From JACDAS01 sp046262415 (GTDB taxonomy: Bacteria > Actinomycetota > Thermoleophilia > Gaiellales > Gaiellaceae), in assembly GCA_046262415.1 (NCBI GenBank), contig JBHEMU010000168.1, positions 1 through 55,038 on the forward strand: a stretch of DNA of 55,038 bases, in the 5' to 3' direction. This document shows, piece after piece, positions 16,781-25,386 of the stretch. Positions within the stretch are counted from its first letter, which is position 1. Each line of letters begins with the position of its first letter. The notes beneath the pieces were generated by a model. The model did no database searches, was not told where the DNA came from, and saw only the letters and a program-made list of their open reading frames with translations. A program made the translations under genes and the position numbers.

Positions 16781-16829
16781 GCGCGGTTAGGGTGGCCGGC
16801 ATCGCGCCAACCTACGAAGGGAGTCGAAG

Positions 16830-17093
16830 ATGCACGCAGTCGTCGTCAGGAGCACCATCCACGACATCGAGAACGGGCTGAAGTTCCTGCGGGAGGAGGC
16901 TGCCCCGCGCCTCTCCCAGGCGCCCGGCTTCGTCGCCGCCTACTGGGTCAAGCTCGAAGGGAATCAGGGCACGTCGATGCTCTTCTTCGAATCGGAGGAG
17001 GCAGCGCGGGCGGCCGCCGAGCAGATCAACCCGCCGGCGGGTGTCGTGACCGTCGACAGCCGTCAGATCGGCGAGGTCGTGCACCACATCTGA
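16830..17093 (+). CDS. Small ABM-like dimeric alpha/beta-barrel protein
   Basis: 87 residues. The pattern of A-P-G-F-V-A-A-Y-W-V, a S-M-L-F-F-E-S-E-E-A-A central part and the alternating strands fit the antibiotic-biosynthesis-monooxygenase / dimeric ferredoxin-like fold. An AAGGGAG site sits properly before the ATG. The gene occupies the place where the first half of the receiver-domain remnant would have been. No active-site residue can be named. Confidence 0.72.
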   Translation: MHAVVVRSTIHDIENGLKFLREEAAPRLSQAPGFVAAYWVKLEGNQGTSMLFFESEEAARAAAEQINPPAGVVTVDSRQIGEVVHHI

Positions 17094-17116
17094 ACCGGTT
17101 TGGCCCGGGTTGCGGA

Positions 17117-17204
17117 TGCCGGGGGCGGGACTCGAACCCGCATGCCCCACGCGGGGACACCCGATTTTAAGTCGGGCGCGTATCGCCAATTTCGCCACCC
17201 CGGC
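17117..17204 (-). tRNA. tRNA-Leu (UAA)
   Basis: Minus-strand cloverleaf with acceptor GCCGGGG/CCCCGGC, discriminator A, anticodon stem CCCGA/TCGGG and loop with anticodon TAA, a long variable arm (GTCCCCGCGTGGGGC) typical of class II tRNAs, and T-arm GGGTTCGAGTCCC. CCA is not encoded. 88 nt. Confidence 0.95.
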
Positions 17205-17219
17205 GGGTGCCCAGGATAG

Positions 17220-17906
17220 CTAGCCCCGCGGCTCGAGGGCGTCGAGCGGGAAGGGCTCGGGACCCTTGGCGCGGAACACGTCGCGGAAGCCCTTGAACGC
17301 AGGCTCGTCGTACGCCGTGCAGGTGGCGAGCCGCCGCCACGCGGTCAGCGCGATCTTCCTCTTCAGCGAAGGCAGCGGGGCCAGGAGCATGCCGCGCGGG
17401 TCGTCGGCGACGAACGCCCTGAGCTCCTCGACCGCCGCCGGAGGCACTCCCGCCCCGTACTGGACGACGATCCCGCCGTGCTCCAGGTTGTGGACCGCCT
17501 GGACCTGGCTCACCGCCGTCGGGTAGGTGTCCCACGGGATCGGGGTCTCGAAGTGCGCACCGCTCGTCGGCGGGAACGTCTTGTACTTGATCCTGGCGTT
17601 CAGATCGCTGGTGTGGTCATTGCCCTCGTCCGGGAGTGCCTTGGTGGAGTAGGTGCAGCCGGCCTGGCGGAAGAGCGGCACGAGCTCGGCGGCCTTGCCC
17701 GGCCCGCCTCCGCGCGTGACCAGGAAGCCGAGCACGACGGCGAGGCCGACGAGCCCGACGGCGCCGATCGCGACCAGCATGAGCAGGCGGCGGCGCTCGG
17801 CGTCGGACATGCTCGCGAGGTAGCCGGCCTTCTTCCCCCCGGCGCGCGGCCTCGGCGCCTGGACCGCCCGGCGCGGCGGGTCCGGAGTGCGGGCCTTCTT
17901 CGCCAT
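17220..17906 (-). CDS. DUF3105 membrane-anchored protein
   Basis: 228 residues. A basic N-terminus rich in K, R and P precedes a single membrane segment (MLVAIGAVGLVGLAVVLGFLV, about residues 43-62). The extracytoplasmic part carries the family signatures F-P-P-T-S-G-A-H-F and V-H-N-L-E-H-G-G-I-V. The H-N-x-E-H-G cluster could bind a metal. Function of the family is not established. Downstream of dinG on the same strand by 15 bp. Confidence 0.85.
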   Translation of the reverse strand: MAKKARTPDPPRRAVQAPRPRAGGKKAGYLASMSDAERRRLLMLVAIGAVGLVGLAVVLGFLVTRGGGPGKAAELVPLFRQAGCTYSTKALPDEGNDHTSDLNARIKYKTFPPTSGAHFETPIPWDTYPTAVSQVQAVHNLEHGGIVVQYGAGVPPAAVEELRAFVADDPRGMLLAPLPSLKRKIALTAWRRLATCTAYDEPAFKGFRDVFRAKGPEPFPLDALEPRG

Positions 17907-17921
17907 CCGGAGGCGAGGGTA

Positions 17922-19799
17922 TCAGGCAGAAAGCCGGGTTCCGGAGACGAGGAAATCCGCCACGGCGGCCCGGTCGGCCACGATCGGACAGCCCGGGAGG
18001 GAGTCGAGGAAGACCCGGCCGTAGCCGCGGGTGCGCAGCCGCGGATCGAGGATCGCGACGACGCCCCGGTCCGAGTGCGCGCGGACGAGTCGCCCGAATC
18101 CCTGCCGCAGCTGGAGCACGGCGCTCGGGAGCAGGTAGTGCGAGAAGCCGTCGGAACCGCCGGCCGCGAGGCGCTCGCAGCGGGCCTCGACGAGCGGGTC
18201 GCCCGGCGCGGCGAAGGGGAGCTTGTCGATCACGAGCAGAGACAGCGACTCGCCGGGCACGTCGACTCCCTGCCAGAACGTCGCCGTCGCCACCAGGACG
18301 GAGTCGACGTCGACGCGGAAGCGCTCGAGCAGCCGCTCGCGTGGCGCCTCGCCCTGCACCAGGACGGGGTAGGGCACGGCGGCCCGGATTCCCTCGGCCA
18401 GCGCCGAGAGGACTCGATACGAGCTCGTCAGCACCAGCGCGCGGCCCGCCGAGATGCGGCAGAGCGCGACCGTCTCCTCGGCCACGCGCTCGAGCGCGAG
18501 CGGATCGCGAGGCTCGGGCAGTCCGCGCGGCACGTAGAGCAGCGTCTGCGCGGCGAAGTCGAACGGCGAGTCGAGCAGCAGCTCCCGCGCCCGCCGCAGG
18601 CCGAGGCGCCCGCGGACGAAGGCCGTGTCGCCGCGCGTGGCCAGCGTCGCCGAGACGAGGATCGCAGTCGGCCCGCCCTCCCAGAGCAGCTCTCGGAGCG
18701 GCGCCGACACGTCCACGGGGGCCCAGGCGAGCGCATCGGGCTCCGCCCAGACGACGCGGTCGACGTCCGGATCCAGGCAGTTGTCGACCCCCGCAGCGTG
18801 CTCGACGGCGCGCCGGGCGATCGCGTCCAGGTCCTCCCCCCGGCCCGCGAGGGCGGTCGCGAGCTCCGCGAGCGCGTCGGCCAGCGGGCGCCCGAGGGCC
18901 GCCGCCGGCTGCCGCAGCCGGACGCGCCCGGAGAGCGGCGCCGTCTCCCGGAACAGCGCGCGCCCGCTTCGCTCCACCCGGTCGAGCGCGCGGGCCGGCA
19001 CCGGGAGGGAAGCCTCGCGGCAGACCCGCTCGACGTCGCGGGCCAGGAGCGCGAGGCCGCCGGCGCTGACGCGGCCTCCGAGCCAGGCCGCGGCGGAGTC
19101 CTCCAGCCGGTGCGCCTCGTCGAAGACGACGGCGTCGTGGTCGGGGAGGACGCCGACCCCGTCGTTCCGGTCGCGGACGGCGAGGTCGGCGAAGTAGAGG
19201 GCGTGGTTCGCGATGACGAGGTCGGCCTGCTCGGCCCGTGCCCGAGCCGCCTCCGCGAAGCAGCTGCCGAGGAAAGGGCAGCGCCGGCCGAGGCAGCGGT
19301 CGGCGCCGACCGCCAGCTCGGCCCAGAGCGTCTCGGACGGTTCCGTGTCGAGCTCGGCGCGGTCTCCCGTCTCCGTCTCGTCGAGCCACGGCGCCAGCCG
19401 CTCGTACGCGGCGGCGTCGGCGTCGCTGCGGAGCAGGGCCCCGCCGAGCAGGCCGAGTCCGTAGACGCTCCGGCGGCAGACGTAGTTCTGCCGGCCCTTG
19501 ACGACAGCCACCTTCAACGCCCGCCCGAGCGCCGCCGCGGCGATGGGGACGTCGCAGTCGAGCAGCTGTCCCTGGAGCGCCTTCGTCGCGGTCGCGACGA
19601 CCACGCGCCGCCCCGATTCGAGCGCCGGGATCAGGTATCCGAGGCTCTTGCCGGTCCCGGTGCCGGCCTCGACGAGCAGGTGCTCGCCGGCGGCGAGGGC
19701 GGCCTCGACCTCGGCGGCGAGAGCCGCCTGCTGCGGGCGCGGCTCGAAGGCGGGAATCGCCGCAGCGAGGCGGCCGCCGGGGGCGAAGAAGCGCTCCAT
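17922..19799 (-). CDS. dinG: ATP-dependent DNA helicase, DinG/XPD family
   Basis: 625 residues, superfamily 2. Walker A EAGTGTGKS at ~44-52; D-E-A-H box in V-V-F-D-E-A-H-R-L-E-D; four cysteines (Y-V-C-R-R and D-R-C-L-G-R-R-C-P-F-L-G-S-C) in the position of the XPD/DinG iron-sulfur cluster; C-terminal motif VI region Q-G-F-G-R-L-V-R. These enzymes unwind 5'-3' and resolve R-loops and G-quadruplexes. No N-terminal exonuclease domain is fused. A strong palindromic terminator lies upstream at 19873-19897 and isolates the gene. Confidence 0.93.
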   Translation of the reverse strand: MERFFAPGGRLAAAIPAFEPRPQQAALAAEVEAALAAGEHLLVEAGTGTGKSLGYLIPALESGRRVVVATATKALQGQLLDCDVPIAAAALGRALKVAVVKGRQNYVCRRSVYGLGLLGGALLRSDADAAAYERLAPWLDETETGDRAELDTEPSETLWAELAVGADRCLGRRCPFLGSCFAEAARARAEQADLVIANHALYFADLAVRDRNDGVGVLPDHDAVVFDEAHRLEDSAAAWLGGRVSAGGLALLARDVERVCREASLPVPARALDRVERSGRALFRETAPLSGRVRLRQPAAALGRPLADALAELATALAGRGEDLDAIARRAVEHAAGVDNCLDPDVDRVVWAEPDALAWAPVDVSAPLRELLWEGGPTAILVSATLATRGDTAFVRGRLGLRRARELLLDSPFDFAAQTLLYVPRGLPEPRDPLALERVAEETVALCRISAGRALVLTSSYRVLSALAEGIRAAVPYPVLVQGEAPRERLLERFRVDVDSVLVATATFWQGVDVPGESLSLLVIDKLPFAAPGDPLVEARCERLAAGGSDGFSHYLLPSAVLQLRQGFGRLVRAHSDRGVVAILDPRLRTRGYGRVFLDSLPGCPIVADRAAVADFLVSGTRLSA

Positions 19800-19872
19800 T
19801 CGGCCGCCAGCCTAGGCTCCGGGGCGGTCGCCGTCGAACCGGCGTTCGCGCCGCGCGGAGGACGGCCGCAGA

Positions 19873-19897
19873 AAAAACTCGCACCGTGCGAGTTTTT
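19873..19897. terminator. Bidirectional palindromic hairpin
   Basis: A 12-bp perfect stem (five A-T pairs then ACTCGCA-type GC part) around a 3-nt loop, flanked by A-runs and T-runs on both strands. It can terminate transcription in either direction between dinG and the small transcription unit to its right. Confidence 0.75.
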
Positions 19898-19910
19898 CTT
19901 GCAGAGGGGC

Positions 19911-19940
19911 TTGACTGCGACTCGGAGGTCGTCGTAGGCT
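19911..19940 (+). promoter_or_regulatory. Candidate promoter (TTGACT - 18 bp - TAGGCT)
   Basis: TTGACT at 19911-19916 and TAGGCT at 19935-19940, spacing 18. A start point near 19947 would place a terminator hairpin immediately downstream, so the transcript is either very short or runs through into the gene at 20050. Match to housekeeping sigma consensus is 5/6 at -35 and 3/6 at -10. Confidence 0.45.
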
Positions 19941-19949
19941 CCGCCTGTC

Positions 19950-19993
19950 AGATCCGGTAGACCTTCGGGTTCGCCGGATCTGGCGTTTTTTTT
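19950..19993 (+). terminator. Strong intrinsic terminator or attenuator hairpin
   Basis: AGATCCGG at 19950-19957 pairs with CCGGATCT at 19974-19981; the inner part continues as a nearly continuous stem closed by a UUCG tetraloop (ACC-TTCG-GGT). Eight Ts follow at 19986-19993. No plus-strand gene lies upstream, so this terminator belongs to the promoter at 19911 and could work as an attenuator of the small gene at 20050-20376 or as the end of a ~45-nt RNA. Confidence 0.7.
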
Positions 19994-20049
19994 GCGCTCA
20001 GGTGCGCTACGCTCGCCTTCTCACACGCACGAGACAAGGAGGCGATCGA

Positions 20050-20376
20050 ATGGGATTTCTCGACAAGCTCCTCGGCCGTACCAAGAAGGTGGCCGATCAG
20101 GCGCGGGACAGCGCCGAGGATCTGTACGAGCGCGGCAAGAAGATGGCCGACCAGTCCGGCGACCGCGCCGAGGAGGTCAAGGACCGCGTCACGGACCGTC
20201 CGGCCAGCTCCTCGTCGGCCGGCACGAGCGGCGCGCCGCCGGCCAGCCCGGGCGCCGGGACGAGCGGCTCCGCCGGGACGGCGGGCGCCACGCCCCCGAC
20301 GACGTCCGGGGCCGGCACGACCGGCGGCTCGGGCAGCTCGCAGAGCTCGGGCGGCGGCTCGGGCGGCGCCGCGTAG
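20050..20376 (+). CDS. Small MT0933-antitoxin-like helical protein with Gly/Ser-rich tail
   Basis: 108 residues. The first ~45 (MGFLDKLLGRTKKVADQARD and K-M-A-D-Q-S-G-D-R-A-E-E-V-K-D-R-V) form amphipathic helices resembling the MT0933/Rv0909 antitoxin-like and CsbD-like families of actinobacteria; the tail is low-complexity Gly/Ser/Thr/Ala. AAGGAGG sits 8 bp before the ATG, which decides the start against upstream in-frame codons. The leader contains a terminator-like hairpin, so expression may be attenuated. No toxin partner seen. Family call tentative. Confidence 0.65.
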   Translation: MGFLDKLLGRTKKVADQARDSAEDLYERGKKMADQSGDRAEEVKDRVTDRPASSSSAGTSGAPPASPGAGTSGSAGTAGATPPTTSGAGTTGGSGSSQSSGGGSGGAA

Positions 20377-20451
20377 GACGTGCTTCGAGAGGGCGGCGAG
20401 AGCCGCCCTCTCTCGTTCCGTCCGACGCCATCCCTAGCGTTCGGCGGTCCT

Positions 20452-21477
20452 ATGACCGCTCTGATCGCAGTCTTCGCCCTGCTCGCCGCCCTCGCCGTGG
20501 TCGGGGTGGTCTGGGCCGGGCGTGCCTTCCGCCTCCTGCTCGAGCAGCGGCTCGGCGGGCTCGAGACGAAGCTCGACCACCGGCTGGGCGACCTCGACGC
20601 ACGCGTCGACCGCAGGCTGGAGGGCCTCGACGGGCGGCTGCTCTCGACGCAGCGCAACACCGGCCGGACCGAGACGCAGATCGTCGAGCGGCTGACGAAG
20701 CTCGACGGCGCGACCGCGCAGATGCTCGCCCGCGCCGGCGACCTGGCCCGGCTGGAGCAGATCCTCCGCCCCCCGAAGGCACGCGGGGGGTTCGGAGAGC
20801 TGCTGCTGGAGAACCTCCTCCGCGACCGGCTCCCTCCCTCGGCCTACGAGATCCAGCACGGGTTCAGGAGCGGCGAGCGCGTGGACGCGGTCATCCGCGT
20901 CGAGAAGCTGATCCCGATCGACGCCAAGTTCCCGCTCGACAACTTCGAGCGCATGGTCGACGCGCAGGCAGAGCCCGAGCGCGAGCTGCACGAGAAGGCC
21001 TTCGCGCGCGACGTCAAGGGCCACATCGACTGCATCGCCTCCAAGTACGTGAAGCCGGCCGAGGGCACCTACGACTTCGCCTTCATGTACCTGCCCGTGG
21101 AGGCCATCTACTACGAGCTCGTCTGCGGCCGCACCGGCTCGCTGCTGAAGTACGCGCACGACCGGCGCGTGTTCCCGGTCTCCCCGACGACGTTCACCGC
21201 TTACCTGCAGGTGATCGCGTTCGGTCTCAAGGGGATGGAGTTCGAGCAGAACGCGCACGAGGTGATGGCCTACGTCGCCGACCTCCGCAAGGACTTCGGC
21301 CGGTTCCGCGAGGACTTCGGGCTCCTCGGGACGCACCTCGGCCGCGCACAGACGAAGTTCGTCGACGCCGAGAAAAGGCTCGACCGCTTCGACGGAAAGC
21401 TCGAGCGGGTGAGCGAGCACGAGGCACTGGAGCCGGCGCCTCCCGCGGAGCTGCCGGTGAAGATCGAAGCCGCGTAA
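20452..21477 (+). CDS. rmuC: DNA recombination protein RmuC
   Basis: 341 residues from the ATG at 20452. One N-terminal membrane segment, a coiled-coil region (~30-75), then the RmuC nuclease-like core: L-R-P-P-K-A-R-G-G-F-G-E, P-I-D-A-K-F-P-L-D-N, and M-Y-L-P-V-E-A-I-Y. The D-A-K element is in the position of the PD-(D/E)XK-like catalytic lysine. RmuC limits inversion at short repeats by an unknown DNA-processing step. Convergent with the eRF1-like gene. Confidence 0.92.
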   Translation: MTALIAVFALLAALAVVGVVWAGRAFRLLLEQRLGGLETKLDHRLGDLDARVDRRLEGLDGRLLSTQRNTGRTETQIVERLTKLDGATAQMLARAGDLARLEQILRPPKARGGFGELLLENLLRDRLPPSAYEIQHGFRSGERVDAVIRVEKLIPIDAKFPLDNFERMVDAQAEPERELHEKAFARDVKGHIDCIASKYVKPAEGTYDFAFMYLPVEAIYYELVCGRTGSLLKYAHDRRVFPVSPTTFTAYLQVIAFGLKGMEFEQNAHEVMAYVADLRKDFGRFREDFGLLGTHLGRAQTKFVDAEKRLDRFDGKLERVSEHEALEPAPPAELPVKIEAA

Positions 21478-21494
21478 ACGGAGCCGCGGGCTTC
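21466..21494. terminator. Hairpin between convergent rmuC and eRF1-like genes
   Basis: GAAGCC-GCG at 21466-21474 pairs with CGCGGGCTTC at 21485-21494 with one bulge; it covers both stop codons. No U-tract, so activity as a terminator is uncertain. Confidence 0.4.
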
Positions 21495-22635
21495 AGTAGC
21501 GAAGCAGCGCGCCGATCCCCTCGACGGGGTCGAGGTCGCGCCGGTGCCGGGCCACCCTGACCGTGCCTCCGTGGGCGAGCGTCTGGTGGACGGCGAGGTC
21601 GACCCCGTCCTCGCGCCCGACGAGGGTCGCACCGTCCAGGGGGCACGTGCCGGGGTCGACGGCGAGACGCCCGCAGGCGGAGCAGCGCCAGACCTCGCGG
21701 TCGGCGCCTTCCCGGTAGAGGAGGATCTCCACGCGGCCGTCGGAGGCAGCCTGGAGCGTCGCCTCCCAGCCGGCGGCGGCGCGTCCGTTCTTTCCCGCCT
21801 CTTCGCTCCAGCGCTCGAGCTCCTGCGCTTCCCGCTCGGCGCTCCACGACTCGAGCACCGGCGTGACCACCTCGAGCAGCTCGGGGGGCCCTGCGTGCGC
21901 CTCCGCGCTCGCCCAGCCGACGATCGCGTTGCGAGCCTCGTTCGAGAGCAGCTCGGAGAACTCGGATCGGTGCGGCTCCGAGCAGACGACGACGACGCGG
22001 GGGTGGCCGAGGCGCCTCACCTGGCGGTCCAGCTCCTCGCCGACCGTCCGCATGTGCTCCACCGCGAGCTGGTCGATGTGCCGCTGCATCCGGGCCTGGG
22101 CCCAGCCGCCCTGGTCGTGGCGGCGCGGCTGCTCCTCGGAGCGGTCGGCGACCTCCTCCATGCGGCCGCCGCGCAGGCTGTAGAGCTCGCCCCGCTCGCG
22201 CCCGACCACGGCGACGAGGACACCCTCGCCCCGCCCGACGAGAGGCACGAGGGGGGCGAGGTAGAAGCTGTCGTTGACCTTGACCTCGTCCGGGACGCTC
22301 TCGACGAGCGGCAGCGGGCGCCAGACGCCGTCGAGCCCGGAGCAGAAGATCGCCAGCCCGCGGGCGCCGTCGCGGTCGAACTCCTCCTCGACGTACCGCC
22401 GGATCCGCTCGAGATCGTCCCTGAGCGCCAGGCGCTGGTCGTGCGAGAGCTGGTCCTGCGCCGCGACGCCGCTGCGCTCGGCCGCATCGAGCAGCGAGTG
22501 GATCCGGGTCTGCGCATCGCCGGCGGTCGGGGACACGCTCGGATCGAGGTCGAGGTACACGCTGATCGCGCAGCCCCGCTCCACCCGGATGGCCGCGAGC
22601 TCGCGCAAATCGTCCCAGCCCACCGTTGCCGCCAT
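21493..22635 (-). CDS. eRF1/Vms1-like (baeRF) family protein
   Basis: 380 residues. The order of an N-terminal sheet domain (C-A-I-S-V-Y-L-D-L-D), a G-L-A-I-F-C-S region, a Sm-like L-Y-S-L-R-G-G segment, and a C-terminal domain ending in a zinc-ribbon-like C-S-A-C...C-P-L-D suggests the bacterial archaeo-eukaryotic release-factor family, related to Vms1 and mycobacterial Rv2629. Relatives release stalled nascent chains or modify ribosome function; the GGQ-like site is not obvious, so hydrolase activity is open. Divergently placed from the DUF488 region. Confidence 0.72.
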   Translation of the reverse strand: MAATVGWDDLRELAAIRVERGCAISVYLDLDPSVSPTAGDAQTRIHSLLDAAERSGVAAQDQLSHDQRLALRDDLERIRRYVEEEFDRDGARGLAIFCSGLDGVWRPLPLVESVPDEVKVNDSFYLAPLVPLVGRGEGVLVAVVGRERGELYSLRGGRMEEVADRSEEQPRRHDQGGWAQARMQRHIDQLAVEHMRTVGEELDRQVRRLGHPRVVVVCSEPHRSEFSELLSNEARNAIVGWASAEAHAGPPELLEVVTPVLESWSAEREAQELERWSEEAGKNGRAAAGWEATLQAASDGRVEILLYREGADREVWRCSACGRLAVDPGTCPLDGATLVGREDGVDLAVHQTLAHGGTVRVARHRRDLDPVEGIGALLRY

Positions 22636-22685
22636 TCCCGTCCCTCCTTGCCGGGGAGCATCGATTTCAGTCCTACGCTACCCGG

Positions 22686-23202
22686 ATGCGGGTCTGCACG
22701 ATCGGCACGGCACGCGGCCGCTGGAGGAGCTGATCGCGTGCCTGACGGAGGCGGGCGTCGAGGAGCTGGTCGACGTGCGGCGCTTCCCCGGCTCCCGGCG
22801 AAACCCGCAGTTCGGCCGGGCTTCCCTCCGCGCCGGACTCGAGGCGACCGGGATCGGCTACCGGCACGCCGTCGAGCTCGGCGGCCGGCTCAGCGGGGAG
22901 CCGGGCGAGGAGCGCTTCCCCTGCATCCGCACCGCCGCCTTCCGGAGCTACGCGGCCCGCATGGGCACGGAGGCCTGGCAGGAGGCTCTGACTCACGCCC
23001 TGGGCTCCTCCTCGCCCTGCTTCCTGTGCGCCGAGACGCTCGGTGGCGCTGCCACCGGTCGCTGATCGCCGAGCTGCTCGCCGCGCGCGCGTACGACGTC
23101 GAGCACCTCGTCCGGCCGGGGGAGCGCCATCCGCACCGGCGGCTCGAGGGTGCCGATCACCGCGACGGGCGCCTCTACCTCTGCGGAGAGCTGGTCGCAT
23201 GA
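22686..23202 (+). pseudogene. DUF488 protein, two frameshifts
   Basis: The sequence starts MRVCTIG at the ATG 22686, then continues in another frame as HGTRPLEEL, LVDVRRFPGSRRNPQFG and C-F-L-C-A-E-T, and finally in a third reading as R-W-R-C-H-R-S-L-I-A-E-L-L to the stop at 23202. Restoring one C near 22705 and one G near 23033 gives one continuous DUF488 protein (the C-A-E...C-H-R motif is the family hallmark). Either a decaying gene or two base-calling errors; the intact spacing of motifs favours a recent or artificial cause. Confidence 0.8.
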
Positions 23203-23251
23203 GCCGAACCAGCGGTCTATCCTCGGATTTTCGCTTCGAGAGAGGATCTCC

Positions 23252-24311
23252 GTGTTCCTCCGCACGGCCGTCGTGGCAACGTGCCTCGTCGCAGCAGTCT
23301 TCCCCGGCTCGGGAACGACGTCCAACCTGATCGACCGCGACGCAGCGAACGTCCGGCTGATCGTGACGCGCGACGGCGCCGCGCACCTCCTGTACACGGC
23401 CCGCGGAAAGGCGCAGCACGTCGTCGCCTGGGGAGGCCTGAACGCCGACTTTCCCGACCCGGCCCGGCGGCAGGTGAAGTTCCGGGTCAACTACAGCGGC
23501 GGGTGGCGGACGCCGTACTACGTTGCGGACCCCGCAGACCTCGTCGACACGTGCCGGCCGTACGACGGCGTCGCCCTACCGTGGTTCGTCGTCGGCTGCA
23601 AGGCTCCCGACGGGTCGTACTGGGCACTGCAGAGCTGGCCGCGGATGCTGCCGAACTTCGGCCTCCCGGCGCCGCCCGACCTCGCCGTCTCGGAGCTGCG
23701 GCTCTCCCACTGGCGCGGCCCGCCTGCCCGTTCTGACCGTGAAGACCGACTGGGCCTACGCCGGCCGCTGGGAGCATCTCTACGGCTCGCTCACGTACCG
23801 GGGCCGGCCGATGTACGGCTTCGGGACGACGAGCTACGGGGCGCCGCTCGACAACTGGGGCAACCTGATCTACCTCGACAGCTTCAACTCCGCGTACGGA
23901 AAGGGCTGGAAACGCGTGGACAGCTTCGTCTCGCACAACCCGACGGGCATCTTCTGTTACGTCCTCGGCACCAGGGGCAACCGCCCCGCCGGGAACGGCG
24001 AGCGCTACCGGGCAACGGCCGTCGGTCCGGGCGTCCTGCCGGACGTCCTGTGGACCGGGGAGTCTCCCGGGCCCTACGACAGGGCGCGTGACCTGGAGGC
24101 GAACGAGGAGCAGCGCCGCTCGTACTCGGACAAGCTGTGCAGGCCGACCGCCGCGGCACCTGGAAATGCCCCGCCCCCGGTGACCGGAGCGAGCGCCGAC
24201 AACGGCCTTTCGGCTGTGCGGCTCGCCGTGCTCGCGGCGCTCGGCTGCGCTGCGGTCGCCGGTGTCTGGTTCGTCGCCCGCAGGTGGAGGCGCAGGCCGG
24301 GAGGCGCGTAG
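23252..24311 (+). pseudogene. Secreted, C-terminally anchored protein, one frameshift
   Basis: GTG start at 23252 preceded by AGAGAGGA. A signal peptide (T-C-L-V-A-A-V-F-P) is followed by a mature region with repeated W and Y positions (F-R-V-N-Y-S-G-G-W-R-T-P-Y-Y). After L-S-H-W-R-G-P the frame is lost at a C-rich spot near 23730 and resumes as LPVLTVKTDWAYAGRWEHLY through to a C-terminal membrane segment and R-R-W-R-R tail at 24311. Removing one C restores the frame. The whole would be a ~350-residue wall-facing protein of unknown function. Confidence 0.7.
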
Positions 24312-24352
24312 GAGACGGAAGGTTCAGCCGGATCAGCACGTTAAATAGGGGT

Positions 24353-25348
24353 GTGAGCGACAAGGAGACTCGGAAGGTGATCGTGATCGGCGGGGGGCCG
24401 GCCGGGTACACGGCGGCTCTCTACGCCGCGCGGGCAAACCTGCGCCCCCTCGTGATCGAGGGGTTCGCCTGGGGCGGACAGCTGATGATCACGAGCGACG
24501 TCGAGAACTACCCGGGCTACCCCGACGGGATCATGGGCCCGGAGATGATGCGCGACTTCCGGGCGCAGGCCGAGCGCTTCGGCGCCGAGTTCGTCACCGA
24601 CGACGTCACGCGGGTCGACTTCTCCGAGCATCCCTTCCGCGTCCACGTCGAGAACGACGAGTACCGCGGCGAGACGGTGATCGTGTCCACGGGCGCGAAC
24701 GCCCGTCAGCTCGGGCTTCCGTCCGAGCAGCGGCTTCAGGGCCGAGGCGTCTCGTACTGCGCGGTCTGCGACGCGTCGTTCTTCCGCGACAAGGAGGTGG
24801 TCGTCGTCGGCGGCGGCGACTCGGCGATGGAGGAGGCGACCTTCCTGACGAAGTTCGCGACCCGCGTGACCGTCGTGCACCGCCGGGACGAATTCCGCGC
24901 CTCGCCGATCATGCTCGACCGCGCGCGTGCCAACGAGCGGATCGAGTTCGTGACCAACGCCGTCGTGGAGGAGGTGCTCGGCAGCGAGGGGGCGATGGTG
25001 ACGGGCGTCCGCATCCGCGACCTGCTCACGGGCAAGACGCGCGACCTCCCCGCCCAGGGCATCTTCGTCGCGATCGGTCACGACCCGAACACGAAGCTGT
25101 TCCTCGACCAGCTCGACCACGACGCGGCCGGCTACCTGGTCACGAGCGCCGGCTCGACCGAGACGAACGTGCCCGGTGTCTTCGCGGCCGGCGACGTCCA
25201 GGATCACGTGTACCGGCAGGCGGTCACGGCGGCCGGGTCGGGCTGCATGGCCGCGCTCGACGCGGAGCGCTTCCTGGCCGCGAGGGAGGGGCACGAGGCG
25301 AGCGCACTGACGGCGCCGCGGCCGGAGGCCGAGACGGCCGACGTGTAG
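24353..25348 (+). CDS. trxB: Thioredoxin-disulfide reductase
   Basis: 331 residues from GTG at 24353. FAD-binding G-G-G-P-A-G-Y-T-A-A, redox-active C-A-V-C-D in the position of the canonical C-A-T-C-D, NADPH-binding G-G-G-D-S-A-M-E-E-A, H-R-R-D for NADPH phosphate, and the C-terminal G-V-F-A-A-G-D-V-Q-D. Passes electrons from NADPH to thioredoxin in the cytoplasm. Followed 38 bp later by the zinc-ribbon/PAS gene, probably in one unit. Confidence 0.95.
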   Translation: MSDKETRKVIVIGGGPAGYTAALYAARANLRPLVIEGFAWGGQLMITSDVENYPGYPDGIMGPEMMRDFRAQAERFGAEFVTDDVTRVDFSEHPFRVHVENDEYRGETVIVSTGANARQLGLPSEQRLQGRGVSYCAVCDASFFRDKEVVVVGGGDSAMEEATFLTKFATRVTVVHRRDEFRASPIMLDRARANERIEFVTNAVVEEVLGSEGAMVTGVRIRDLLTGKTRDLPAQGIFVAIGHDPNTKLFLDQLDHDAAGYLVTSAGSTETNVPGVFAAGDVQDHVYRQAVTAAGSGCMAALDAERFLAAREGHEASALTAPRPEAETADV

Positions 25349-25386
25349 CCGCGCGGCCGGGAAGGCTGGCTACGATCGCGTCCGCC

